A stretch of DNA of 64,000 nucleotides from Acidobacteriota bacterium (GTDB lineage: Bacteria > Acidobacteriota > Blastocatellia > Pyrinomonadales > Pyrinomonadaceae). The notes beneath the pieces are model-generated. The model searched no databases, was not told where the DNA came from, and was given only the letters and a program-made list of their open reading frames with translations. The position numbers and the translations under genes were made by a program. Every line of letters starts with the position of its first letter. Positions within the stretch are counted from its first letter, which is position 1. Of this stretch, positions 51,288 through 59,882 are shown one piece after another. The stretch lies in the NCBI GenBank assembly GCA_016703965.1, contig JADJBB010000021.1, positions 1,054,001-1,118,000 of the forward strand. The letters run 5' to 3'.

Positions 51288-53069
51288 ATGAAACGATGCC
51301 CTGAATGTAGGCGGGATTATTACGACGACACGCTGCTGTATTGTCTTGAGGATGGCAATGCTCTCGTTCAAGGCTCGGTGCCATCGCCCGATGGTTCACC
51401 CACGGCGATATTGTCAGAACCGGGACCGATAGCGACTGGGTTGTCACCGGACGAACCGCAAACCGCGATCCTGCACTCGACCGCGGCTCAAGGCGAGGCT
51501 CCGACGCGGGCTCAGATATTGAATACCGATGCGACAGCAATACTTCCCAACGCTATCGACAAGTCGCGCCCTAAAACCGCATCGCGCAGCAACTCGCTGA
51601 TAGCAGGCGTGTTGGGGATAATTCTAGTTACCGCTCTCGGCGTCGGCAGTTACCTGTATTACGGACGCAGTTCAGCCAAACAGATCAATTCCATCGCGGT
51701 GATGCCGTTTGAGAATAGGAATTCGGATGCCGACACGGATTATTTGTCTGATGGTTTGGCGGAATCGGTGATGAATCGGCTTTCGCAGCTGCCGGATCTA
51801 AAAGTAAGTCCGACGAGTTCGGTGATGCGATACAAGGGTAAGGAAACCGATGTTGCGAAGATCGCCTCCGAACTTGGCGTGGATGCGGTGATGACCGGAC
51901 GCATCACCCAACGCGGTGAAAACTTGACGATCAGCGTTAATCTGGTTGATGCCCGTGTCAACAAGTTGCTGTGGGGCGAGCAGTATGAACGGAAACTGTC
52001 GGAATTATTGACCACCCAACGCGAGATCGTCACCGAGATCGTGAGCAAACTGCAGCTAAAACTATCGGGCGAAAGCGAGCAAAAGCTGGCCAAGAAATAC
52101 ACCGATAACAACGAAGCGTATCAGCTTTATCTGCAAGGTCGTTACCATTGGAACAAGCGGCAGATACCTGAATTTGAAAAGGCGATCGTGTTTTTTAAAC
52201 AAGCCATCGAAAAAGACCCGAACTTTGCTCTGGCTTACACCGGATTAGCCGATACTTATGCCTTGTTTCCCATCAACGGCGATTTCAGACCGAAAGAGTA
52301 TATGCCGCAAGCCAAGCAAGCGGCACTCAAGGCTCTCGAACTTGATCCGAACTTGGCGGAAGCCCACGCATCACTTGCAGTAGTCCATAAAGACTATGGA
52401 TATGACTTTGCAGGTGCAGAAAAAGCATTCAAACGGGCGATCGAACTTGATCCGAATTACGGATCTGCTCATCAATGGTATGCCGAACTATTAACCGCCA
52501 GCAGCCGGCACGACGAAGCGATCAGGGAAAATTCAAGGGCACTCGAACTCGATCCGTTTTCATTACCGTTCAATGTGGGTATGGTAGAGAATCTGCTGCG
52601 TGCCGGACGATTTGACGAAGTGCTTTTACAAAACAAGAAGTTCAATGAGCTCTTTCCGAATGATACACGTTTTCAAGCTGTCAACGTTAGTGTTTATGTA
52701 GCTCAAGGCAAATATGATCAGGCTGTCGAAGAGAGCCTAGCTAATGCCAAACCCGAAAATATTGCAAAATTGAAAGAAGCCTACGAAAAAGGCGGCTGGG
52801 ATGGTTTCGGGCGGATGCGGCAGGAAATACGCCTCGAAGAACTAAATACCAAACAGGCAAAAGACCCCAATGGATACGTTAAAGCCATGGATTTTGCCAA
52901 CGCATATTCTTTGGGCAAAGACAAAGATAAGACGATCGAATATCTGAACAAAGCGTATGACGAGCGTTTCAATCAACTGATCAACCTAAACATCAATAAA
53001 AGGTGGGACTTCGTGCGAGACGACCCGCGATTTAAGGAATTGGTCAAACGAGTCAGGATCCCGGAATAG
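51288..53069 (+). CDS. Zinc-ribbon / TM / TolB-like / TPR protein (paralogue C)
   Basis: 593 aa with the same order as paralogue A: zinc ribbon (MKRCPECRRDYYDDTLLYCLEDG), linker with SEPGPIATG (residues 43-51), helix (SLIAGVLGIILVTALGVGSYLYY), TolB-like domain (SIAVMPFENRNSDADTDYLSDGLAESV), and TPRs (FFKQAIEKDPNFALAYTGLADTYAL, KRAIELDPNYGSAHQWYAELLT). A and C are diverged over most of their length, yet 32 bp near their 3' ends (49236-49267 and 53016-53047) are identical, suggesting gene conversion or strong constraint on RDDPRFKELVK. It is probably cotranscribed with A and B. The exported hydrolase gene follows after 6 bp. Confidence 0.85.
   Translation: MKRCPECRRDYYDDTLLYCLEDGNALVQGSVPSPDGSPTAILSEPGPIATGLSPDEPQTAILHSTAAQGEAPTRAQILNTDATAILPNAIDKSRPKTASRSNSLIAGVLGIILVTALGVGSYLYYGRSSAKQINSIAVMPFENRNSDADTDYLSDGLAESVMNRLSQLPDLKVSPTSSVMRYKGKETDVAKIASELGVDAVMTGRITQRGENLTISVNLVDARVNKLLWGEQYERKLSELLTTQREIVTEIVSKLQLKLSGESEQKLAKKYTDNNEAYQLYLQGRYHWNKRQIPEFEKAIVFFKQAIEKDPNFALAYTGLADTYALFPINGDFRPKEYMPQAKQAALKALELDPNLAEAHASLAVVHKDYGYDFAGAEKAFKRAIELDPNYGSAHQWYAELLTASSRHDEAIRENSRALELDPFSLPFNVGMVENLLRAGRFDEVLLQNKKFNELFPNDTRFQAVNVSVYVAQGKYDQAVEESLANAKPENIAKLKEAYEKGGWDGFGRMRQEIRLEELNTKQAKDPNGYVKAMDFANAYSLGKDKDKTIEYLNKAYDERFNQLINLNINKRWDFVRDDPRFKELVKRVRIPE
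51414..51441 (+). repeat. 28-bp element, in frame in paralogue C (SEPGPIATG)
   Basis: TCAGAACC followed by GGGACCGATAGCGACTGGGT, read as SEPGPIATG (residues 43-51). TTGTCA occurs at 51411-51416 and again at 51441-51446, a 30-bp period (ten codons), so the copy is bounded by a short direct repeat and keeps the frame. Confidence 0.85.
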
Positions 53070-53075
53070 AAGTCC

Positions 53076-53987
53076 ATGAGGTTCTGCAGTAGTCAACGTG
53101 TCATTTTGATTTTGCTCTCAGGTCTATTCGCGGGCCTGGTGGCGGGCAGCGCAAATGCCCAGCAAGCGTCTCAGAATCCGTCGCCGATTACCGATACTAC
53201 GCGGCCGCATCCGCGGATTGAAAAGGTCGAGGTTTCCGGGCGTCGGACGGAACTCGCCGCTCTGAAAGGTGCGGTTCTGTTTGCCGGGCCAAACGTAAGG
53301 AATGACAAACCCGTGCCGCTCATCATCCACTTTCACGGCGTATCGTGGTTGATGGAGTATCACATCGCAAAGCACTTTCCGAAAGCGGCATTGATAACCG
53401 TCAACCTCGGTTCGGGTTCGCGGGTCTACGGCGAGCCATTTACCGAGCCCGAAATGTTTCAGCGGCTGATCGACGAGGCAAGCAGCAAACTGGATCTAAA
53501 GAAAGGCTGGTCCTCGATAACGCTCGTCGGATTCTCGGCGGGATATGGCGCGATACGGGCGATACTCCGGCAGGATGTGAATTTCCTAAAGGTGGACAAT
53601 GTGCTGCTGCTCGACGGCATTCACGCGAGCTATGTTCCCGAAGGAAAGCGCCTCGCCGACGGCGGCGTGATCAAGACTGACGATCTGGATTCGTACGTGA
53701 AATTCGCCCGCGAGGCGGTTGCCGGCAATAAGAACTTCATGATCTCGCACTCCGAGATATTTCCCGGTACATATGCCAGCACGACTGAGTGTGTCGATCA
53801 CTTGCTCTCAACTCTCGGGCTAAAAAGGAAACCAAAGCTCAAGGCCGGCCCCGTCGGCATGCAGCAGTTGAGCGAGGTCGATGTGAGAGGTTTTCATATA
53901 CGCGGTTACGCCGGAAACACGGGTGCCGATCACGGCGATCAGCTGCAGGCGATGCCGGAATGGCTGATATCATTGAAGATAAAATAG
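53076..53987 (+). CDS. Exported alpha/beta-hydrolase-like protein
   Basis: 303 aa with a signal peptide (VILILLSGLFAGLVAGSANAQ). The fold shows the oxyanion-side HFHGVSW, a nucleophile elbow SITLVGFSAGYGAIRAIL (GxSxG), the VLLLDGIHASYVPEG strand that may supply the acid, and a late His in GADHGDQ. These match an alpha/beta-hydrolase esterase or peptidase acting outside the cytoplasm; the substrate is unknown. It sits 6 bp after paralogue C and 4 bp before the NCS1 permease, so it is likely part of the same transcript. Confidence 0.72.
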   Translation: MRFCSSQRVILILLSGLFAGLVAGSANAQQASQNPSPITDTTRPHPRIEKVEVSGRRTELAALKGAVLFAGPNVRNDKPVPLIIHFHGVSWLMEYHIAKHFPKAALITVNLGSGSRVYGEPFTEPEMFQRLIDEASSKLDLKKGWSSITLVGFSAGYGAIRAILRQDVNFLKVDNVLLLDGIHASYVPEGKRLADGGVIKTDDLDSYVKFAREAVAGNKNFMISHSEIFPGTYASTTECVDHLLSTLGLKRKPKLKAGPVGMQQLSEVDVRGFHIRGYAGNTGADHGDQLQAMPEWLISLKIK

Positions 53988-53991
53988 CGAT

Positions 53992-55494
53992 ATGACGGAC
54001 ACGATACAACACGACGACGGACGCGTCGAACTGAGAGACGAAGCACTTCGGGAGATCGAGGGCTCGTCTCTATATAACGAAGACCTCGCTCCGGTTCCGG
54101 TCGCGAAACGAGATTGGACGACGTACAACTACGCCGCACTTTGGATCTCGATGGCACACTGCATACCGACGTATATGATGGCGTCGGGGTTGATCTCGGC
54201 GGGCATGAACTGGTGGCAGGCTCTGTTTACGATCTTGCTTGGGAATGTTATTGTGCTCGCTCCGATCCTGCTCAATTCGCATCCCGGCACGAAGTACGGC
54301 ATTCCGTTCCCGGTATTTGCACGTGCGGCGTACGGGACTGGTGGCTCGAATCTGCCGGCGTTGATGCGTGCGATCGTCGCCTGCGGTTGGTTTGGCATTC
54401 AGGCGTGGATCGGCGGGCAGGCGTTGCAGACGTTCTTTGCGGCGTTCATTCCGGGTTGGGCGACGCTGCTGGGGCCGGTAATCGGCGGACACACGCCGAC
54501 CGAGTGGCTTTCGTTCCTGATCTTTTGGGCGATGAACATTCTCATCATCTATAAGGGAATGAACCTGCTAAGGATCGTCGAAAACTGGGCCGCTCCGTAC
54601 GTGCTGGTAATGACGGGCATCCTGCTCGCGTGGATTCTATATCAGGCGGGCGGCATCGGATTTCTTTTGCACGAACCGGGCAAGCTCAATACGCTCAGAG
54701 ATTTCTGGCCGGTGTTTATCCCAAGCCTCACGGGAATGATCGGCTTTTGGGCAACACTGTCGCTAAACATGCCCGACTTTACGCGGTATGGTAAAAGCCA
54801 GCGTGAACAGGCCATCGGCCAGACCGTGGCATTGCCGACGACGATGGTGGTCTTTGCCGCGATGGGCATCTTGATCACGTCCGCGGCCGTCGTGGTATTT
54901 CCGCATATGAATCCGGCGGACGCATGGGATCCGGTCAAACTCGTCGGACAGTTCTCACAGCCGGTGGTCGTGGCGATCTCGATGTTTACCGTCGTCGTCG
55001 CGACGCTGTCGGTCAATATCGCCGCCAACGTCGTCTCGCCCGCGAATGATTTTGCCAACGCTTTTCCGAAACTCATATCGTTCCGCACCGGCGGGTTGAT
55101 AACAGGTATTATCGGCATTTTAATGATGCCCTGGAAGCTGCTTGCCGACCCGAGCGGTTACATTTTCGGCTGGCTCGTCGGCTATTCAGGCGGTTTGGGA
55201 TCGATCGCGGGTGTGCTGATCGCGGACTATTGGCTTGTTCGCCGGAAAGATCTGAACCTCGGCGACCTTTACCGCAGCCACGGCAGCTATGGCGGATGGA
55301 ATTGGCGTGCGATCTTTGCGACGCTTTTAGGTTGCTTTTTTGCATGGATAGGGTTGATAATTCCAAGTCTCAGAACGCTTTACGACTACGCGTGGTTTGT
55401 CGGCTTCGGTGTTGCGTTCTTTGTCCATTGGGGACTGATGGCTGCATTGCCGCCGAAAGATATTCATCGCCAAGACGCAGAGGGCACGGAGTAG
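53992..55494 (+). CDS. NCS1-family nucleobase:cation symporter
   Basis: 500 aa with about twelve hydrophobic helices. The N-terminus has the NCS1 hallmark KRDWTTYNYAALWISMAHCIPTYMMASGL. Helix 3 carries CGWFGIQAWIGG, with the Trp/Gln pair that stacks on the base in Mhp1-type transporters. DFTRYGKSQREQAIGQ and SPANDFANAFP are further family blocks. NCS1 carriers import uracil, thymine, cytosine, allantoin or hydantoins with Na+ or H+. In this gene context a uracil/thymine importer feeding PreTA is likely, with hydantoin or allantoin as alternatives. The last residues (HRQDAEGTE) are encoded by a repeat-like oligonucleotide. Confidence 0.9.
   Translation: MTDTIQHDDGRVELRDEALREIEGSSLYNEDLAPVPVAKRDWTTYNYAALWISMAHCIPTYMMASGLISAGMNWWQALFTILLGNVIVLAPILLNSHPGTKYGIPFPVFARAAYGTGGSNLPALMRAIVACGWFGIQAWIGGQALQTFFAAFIPGWATLLGPVIGGHTPTEWLSFLIFWAMNILIIYKGMNLLRIVENWAAPYVLVMTGILLAWILYQAGGIGFLLHEPGKLNTLRDFWPVFIPSLTGMIGFWATLSLNMPDFTRYGKSQREQAIGQTVALPTTMVVFAAMGILITSAAVVVFPHMNPADAWDPVKLVGQFSQPVVVAISMFTVVVATLSVNIAANVVSPANDFANAFPKLISFRTGGLITGIIGILMMPWKLLADPSGYIFGWLVGYSGGLGSIAGVLIADYWLVRRKDLNLGDLYRSHGSYGGWNWRAIFATLLGCFFAWIGLIIPSLRTLYDYAWFVGFGVAFFVHWGLMAALPPKDIHRQDAEGTE
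55467..55491 (+). repeat. CGCCAAGACGCAGAGG-type oligonucleotide forming the NCS1 C-terminal tail
   Basis: The stretch CGCCAAGACGCAGAGG plus GCACGGAG encodes the last residues RQDAEGTE. It resembles the AACGCAAAGACGCAAAGG arms at 10029 and 10112, so a dispersed intergenic oligonucleotide may have supplied or replaced the original stop region. Confidence 0.45.
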
Positions 55495-55565
55495 AGAGCC
55501 TTTGTCTTTCCGGTGAGGCGATCAATAAGCCTCAGTGATCTCCGCACTTATGTGGTGAGAAACTT

Positions 55566-57023
55566 ATGAAGTACCAAAGAGTTAGAAATTTTTTTAACGG
55601 TCAGTTTGTCGAAAGTGTTTCGACGGCCGACCTCGACGTTATTTCGCCGATCGATGGTAATTTGCTCTCGACCGTGCCGATGTCTACGACTGAAGAGCTT
55701 AGTCGGGCCGTCGCGTCCGCTAAAGCCGCTGCCGAATCGTGGGGCCAGCAGCCGATCAAGGAGCGAGTCCAGGTCTTTTTCCGCTATCGCAATCTGCTCG
55801 AGAAAAATTCGGATGAACTCACAACCCTGATCGCGGAGGAAAACGGCAAAACGTGGGACGAGGCCAAAGCCGAGGTCGATAAGAGCATCGAGCTGACCGA
55901 ATTTGCCTGTTCGATGCCGCAGCTTGTTTCTAATGAGGTTTTGGAGGTTAGCCGCGGCGTCGAATGCCGGATCGAGCATTTTCCGGTCGGCGTTGTCGCG
56001 TCGATCGCACCGTTCAACTTTCCGCTGATGGTGCCCAACTGGACGATGCCGAACGCACTCGTACTTGGCAACACGATGATAATGAAGCCTTCCGAGCTTG
56101 TGCCGCTGTCGGTCATTCGCATGGCCGAACTGCTCCAGGAGGCGGGCCTGCCTGACGGCGTTTTCAACATCATCAACGGCGGCAAGGACGTTGTCGAGGG
56201 CATCTGTGCTCACCCGGACATCGAGGCGGTCAGCTTTGTCGGTTCGACCAAGGTCGCGAAGCTCGTCTATCAGCAAAGCACGCACAATCTGAAACGCTGC
56301 GTCGCTCTCGGCGGTGCCAAAAATCATCTTTTCGTGCTGCCCGACGCAAACCCGTCGATGACAGCCTCGAACGTAACCGCGTCAATGTCTGGCTGTGCCG
56401 GTCAACGCTGTATGGCGGCGTCGGCGATGCTGGCGGTCGGCAACGTCGACCCGATCATCGACCAGATCGTCGTTGAGGCACGCAAGATCATTCCGGGCAA
56501 GAATCTCGGTGCGGTCATTTCCAGAGCGGCAAAAGAAAGGATAGAGGGTTATATCACCCAGGCCGAGCGCGACGGGGCGAAAATTCTCGTTGACGGTCGT
56601 GGGACAGTGGTTGAGGGTAAAGAGGGCGGCACGTACGTCGGCCCGACGGTCATCGACTACGTCACGCCCGATATGTCGGTTGCGACCGAGGAGATCTTCG
56701 GCCCGGTCATCTCGATCATGCGGACCGGTACGCTTGATGAGGCACTTAAGATCGAGAACGCCAATCCGTACGGCAACGCCGCTGCGGTCTTTACGCAGAG
56801 CGGCGGCCTCGCCAGATACGTCATGGAACACGCCAGTGCGGGAATGATCGGCGTCAATATCGGCGTGCCCGTGCCGCGAGAACCGTTCTCGTTCGGCGGC
56901 TGGAATGATTCGCGTTTCGGTGCGAGCGATATTACCGGCAAAAGCTCGATCCCATTCTGGACCAAGCTCAAAAAGACGACGACAAAATGGAACCCGGAGG
57001 CGGGCGTCAATTGGATGAGCTGA
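55566..57023 (+). CDS. mmsA: CoA-acylating methylmalonate/malonate-semialdehyde dehydrogenase
   Basis: 485 aa, aldehyde-dehydrogenase fold. It converts malonate semialdehyde (from beta-alanine) to acetyl-CoA + CO2, or methylmalonate semialdehyde (from thymine or valine) to propionyl-CoA, with NAD+ and CoA. Diagnostic features: FNFPLMVPNWTMPNALVLGNTMIMKPSE, VALGGAKNHLFVLPDA (the ALDH6 replacement of the usual ELGG), and the catalytic Cys282 in CAGQRCMA. The C-terminus PREPFSFGGWNDSRFGASDITGKSSIPFWT is typical of MmsA/IolA. It is cytoplasmic. It is the last step of the pyrimidine route encoded around it, and follows the NCS1 gene by 71 bp. Confidence 0.93.
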   Translation: MKYQRVRNFFNGQFVESVSTADLDVISPIDGNLLSTVPMSTTEELSRAVASAKAAAESWGQQPIKERVQVFFRYRNLLEKNSDELTTLIAEENGKTWDEAKAEVDKSIELTEFACSMPQLVSNEVLEVSRGVECRIEHFPVGVVASIAPFNFPLMVPNWTMPNALVLGNTMIMKPSELVPLSVIRMAELLQEAGLPDGVFNIINGGKDVVEGICAHPDIEAVSFVGSTKVAKLVYQQSTHNLKRCVALGGAKNHLFVLPDANPSMTASNVTASMSGCAGQRCMAASAMLAVGNVDPIIDQIVVEARKIIPGKNLGAVISRAAKERIEGYITQAERDGAKILVDGRGTVVEGKEGGTYVGPTVIDYVTPDMSVATEEIFGPVISIMRTGTLDEALKIENANPYGNAAAVFTQSGGLARYVMEHASAGMIGVNIGVPVPREPFSFGGWNDSRFGASDITGKSSIPFWTKLKKTTTKWNPEAGVNWMS

Positions 57024-57131
57024 TACCCTGTGCGATAGTGTTAACGTCCGTTTTTCCCGAGATCGCGAACAAGTTTAGAGAGTCGTAACGCGGCTCGTAT
57101 TTTCTATAGATTAAGGAGCCTTAAATTAGAT

Positions 57132-58217
57132 ATGTCGAAAATGGTTACGATAAAGTTAGTAATAGTTATCTGCTTAGCGGTGGTTGCCGGATTTATTTTT
57201 AATATAGGAAGGTCAAGCGCTCAAACGAATCAGGTTGAGACCGCCGGGCAGAAATTTAAGAGTATTAAGGTCCTTAACGATATGCCTGCCGATCAGATGG
57301 GTAAGGTCATGAATATGATCTCGGCCTCGCTCGGCGTGAATTGTTCGTTCTGTCATGCTTCGAACGATGCGGACTATGAAAAAGAGGGCTTTGAACACAA
57401 AGACACCGCCCGAAAGATGATCAAAATGGTGTTTGATCTTAACAAAGCCAATTTTAATGGCCGTCCTGAGATCAACTGCAACTCGTGCCACAACGGCAAG
57501 TCGCATCCGCAGCCAAGCTTTCCGCTCGCTCCAATGCCCCAACCAGAACCGCGTCCGGCGCAGCCTGCGGTTAAGCCGACTGCGGATCAGATCATCACAA
57601 AATATTTGACGGCCCTTGGCGGAGCAGAAAAGCTGGCAAAAGCAAAGTCACGAGCGATCACCGCGACCCGCGTCGAGCCCGATGGTAAGACGACCGAAGC
57701 CGAAACGATCTGGCTGAGTGATAAAGCCTATCGGAGTGACACTATGTACGGTAAATCTGTCGTGACCGAGATATTCGACGGCACGGACGGAAAGAAATTT
57801 GGAGATGCCGCCCCGATCGAACTGAAGCCGGACGAAGCGGAGCAGATCAAACGCGAAGGCCAGCTCTTTTTCCCGGCTAATATAAAAACGATCTATCCAA
57901 AATTGGAATTTCGAGCTCTCGAAAAGATCGACGGCCGCGAGGTCTATACCGTATTTGCAACGACCGCGAATAACCTGAATGAACGGCTCTCGTTTGATGT
58001 TGCGACCGGATTGCTTGTACGTAGAACCGTTTCATCGCGTACCTTATTCGGCAATTTTGTTTATCAGGTCGACTACGCCGATTACAAGGATTTCGGCGGG
58101 ATCAAGATGCCGGCGACCACACACTACGCGATGCCGCACATTCGCTGGACCCGAAAGCTTGGTGAGGTGAAAATGAACGTGCCGGTCGATGCATCAAAAT
58201 TTACCTCAGCAAAATAG
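57132..58217 (+). CDS. Exported dihaem c-type cytochrome fused to a LolA-like beta domain
   Basis: 361 aa. A signal anchor (IKLVIVICLAVVAGFIFNIG) is followed by a compact domain with two CxxCH haem sites, C71-H75 (CSFCH) and C116-H120 (CNSCH). A proline-rich linker comes next (PMPQPEPRPAQPAVKP), then a C-terminal domain of about 210 residues with LolA/outer-membrane-lipoprotein-sorting-like strands (LEKIDGREVYTVFATTANNLNERLSFDVATGLLVRR). The first domain resembles cytochromes annotated as 'photosynthetic reaction centre cytochrome c subunit', common in non-phototrophic Acidobacteriota. AAGGAG lies upstream. It sits between mmsA and the ureidopropionase gene; a role as periplasmic electron carrier is inferred. 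Confidence 0.78.
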   Translation: MSKMVTIKLVIVICLAVVAGFIFNIGRSSAQTNQVETAGQKFKSIKVLNDMPADQMGKVMNMISASLGVNCSFCHASNDADYEKEGFEHKDTARKMIKMVFDLNKANFNGRPEINCNSCHNGKSHPQPSFPLAPMPQPEPRPAQPAVKPTADQIITKYLTALGGAEKLAKAKSRAITATRVEPDGKTTEAETIWLSDKAYRSDTMYGKSVVTEIFDGTDGKKFGDAAPIELKPDEAEQIKREGQLFFPANIKTIYPKLEFRALEKIDGREVYTVFATTANNLNERLSFDVATGLLVRRTVSSRTLFGNFVYQVDYADYKDFGGIKMPATTHYAMPHIRWTRKLGEVKMNVPVDASKFTSAK

Positions 58218-58227
58218 GGGAAGAATT

Positions 58228-59097
58228 ATGTCAAGAATCATCAAATGCGGATTGATCCAGGCACACAATGTAGCCCCGACTGATGCTCCGATCGCGGAGA
58301 TCAAGAAAGCGAATATTGATAACCAGATGAAGTTCGTCGAGGATGCCGCTCGGCAGGGCGTCCAGATGCTTTGTTTTCAGGAGATATTCGCAACGCCGTA
58401 CTTTATGGCGGAGCAGCAGACTCGTTGGTACGATGCTGTTGAACGCGTGCCTGACGGGCCGACTGTCCAGCTCATGCAGGACGTTGCGAAGCAGTTTGGA
58501 ATGGTTCTCGTGGTCTCTGTTTATGAGGAAGAGATCGCAGGTATCTACTACAACACCGCGGCAGTGATCGATGCCGACGGAAAGTATTTGGGCAAGTATC
58601 GTAAAACGCACATTCCCCACGTCGCTCCCGGGTTTTGGGAGAAGTTCTACTTCCGTCCGGGCAATCTTGGTTATCCTTGTTTCGACACCGCATTCGCGCG
58701 GATCGGCGTTTATATTTGCTATGATCGGCACTTCCCGGAAGGTGCGAGGTGTCTCGGCCTGAACGGAGCGGAGATCATTTTCAATCCGTCTGCAACAGTT
58801 GCCGGGCTTTCGGAATATCTCTGGAAACTCGAACAACCTGCTCACGCAGCTGCAAATGGATATTTCGTCGGGGCTATCAATCGTGTTGGGGTTGAAGCTC
58901 CTTGGAACATTGGTGAATTCTACGGCCAAAGCTATTTTTGTGATCCTCGCGGGCAGATCATGGTCGAAGGCTCACGCGACCAGGACGAGCTGATCGTAGC
59001 CGACCTTGATATGGACAAGATCAAAGAAGTCCGCAATACGTGGCAATTTTTCCGCGATCGTAGGCCCGATGCTTACGGCCCGATAGTTGCCGGCTGA
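58228..59097 (+). CDS. Nitrilase-family beta-ureidopropionase
   Basis: 289 aa from ATG 58228, with AGGGGAAG just upstream; the frame extends earlier but overlaps the cytochrome gene. The nitrilase catalytic triad is E52 (MLCFQEIF), K126 (KYRKTHIPH) and C164 (ICYDRHFPEG). The enzyme would hydrolyse N-carbamoyl-beta-alanine (or N-carbamoyl-3-aminoisobutyrate) to the beta-amino acid, CO2 and ammonia, step three of reductive pyrimidine breakdown. N-carbamoylputrescine amidohydrolase is a close relative and cannot be excluded on motifs alone. The neighbourhood (mmsA, preT, preA, hydA) favours ureidopropionase. It is cytoplasmic. Confidence 0.87.
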   Translation: MSRIIKCGLIQAHNVAPTDAPIAEIKKANIDNQMKFVEDAARQGVQMLCFQEIFATPYFMAEQQTRWYDAVERVPDGPTVQLMQDVAKQFGMVLVVSVYEEEIAGIYYNTAAVIDADGKYLGKYRKTHIPHVAPGFWEKFYFRPGNLGYPCFDTAFARIGVYICYDRHFPEGARCLGLNGAEIIFNPSATVAGLSEYLWKLEQPAHAAANGYFVGAINRVGVEAPWNIGEFYGQSYFCDPRGQIMVEGSRDQDELIVADLDMDKIKEVRNTWQFFRDRRPDAYGPIVAG

Positions 59098-59104
59098 TAG
59101 AGAT

Positions 59105-59881
59105 ATGAATTTTTATCGAATAATCGCTTTCGTTTTTTTGATATCCATCATTTCGATAAGCGGGGTTGCGCAGACTAATAAGGCCATCGCCTCTGAATTG
59201 CGGGGTCACCTCAACCGTCTGTCAAAAAATGTCGGCAATGAAAAAGCACTCGATCGGGAAAACAAGCTCTTAAAACAAAAACTCATCAAGTATGGAAAGC
59301 GTGCTTCGACGTTGAAGTATAGTTTCAGCGAACTTGATGGGCAGATGTACATTGCAACCTCTAAGGACGGTAGATTCCGGATATACTCGTGGGATACCAA
59401 AACTGGCGGCACGATGAAGTTCTTTGACGGTATTTATCAATATAAGAACAGCCGTGGAAAGGTCTATTCAAAGCCGTATCAGGCCTCGCGTGATTTTGCT
59501 GCCAGAGGTTTTTACTCGCAGATATTTGAGGTTAATACCGGAACTGGGAAGGCGTACCTTGCTAACTCAAATCTGATCTTATCGAATGCTATGATGCACC
59601 AAGATCTGGAAGCTTTTGCGATCGAGGGAGCAAAGCTGAACACTGATCTACGTCTGATCCGCACAACGACCGCGATGAGAAACTCCGTAGGATTTGACTA
59701 TGATTTTTTCTCCGTAGTTGACAGGCCCGAGCGACCAGTCAAGCTGTTTTCGTACGATGAAACGAAAAAGCAGTTTAGTTTCCCGATCGTATTGAAAGAC
59801 AAGAAATTCCCGAACGGCGGCAGAGTGACGAATAAGTTTATTACCTATCGGTTTAACGGAAAATACTTTGTAAAGATCTAG
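59105..59881 (+). CDS. Exported protein of unknown function (258 aa)
   Basis: ATG 59105 starts a clean signal peptide (RIIAFVFLISIISISGVAQ). The mature protein has a short charged helix (DRENKLLKQKLIKYGKR) and then a beta-rich domain (MYIATSKDGRFRIYSWDTKTGGTMKFFDGIYQY, TNKFITYRFNGKYFVKI). No catalytic motif or named family is recognised. It lies 7 bp after the ureidopropionase gene and 1 bp before preT, so it is embedded in the pyrimidine operon even though it is exported; whether it contributes is unknown. Confidence 0.65.
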   Translation: MNFYRIIAFVFLISIISISGVAQTNKAIASELRGHLNRLSKNVGNEKALDRENKLLKQKLIKYGKRASTLKYSFSELDGQMYIATSKDGRFRIYSWDTKTGGTMKFFDGIYQYKNSRGKVYSKPYQASRDFAARGFYSQIFEVNTGTGKAYLANSNLILSNAMMHQDLEAFAIEGAKLNTDLRLIRTTTAMRNSVGFDYDFFSVVDRPERPVKLFSYDETKKQFSFPIVLKDKKFPNGGRVTNKFITYRFNGKYFVKI

Positions 59882-59882
59882 T

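Noticed and set aside
47487..53069. Serine/threonine protein kinases
   Set aside because: The TolB-like/TPR and propeller modules are familiar from kinase C-termini, but no kinase domain (no VAIK, HRD or DFG motif) is present.
57132..58217. Photosynthetic reaction-centre subunit
   Set aside because: The family name is historical. No reaction-centre, chlorophyll or carotenoid genes are present, and only two haem sites are seen.
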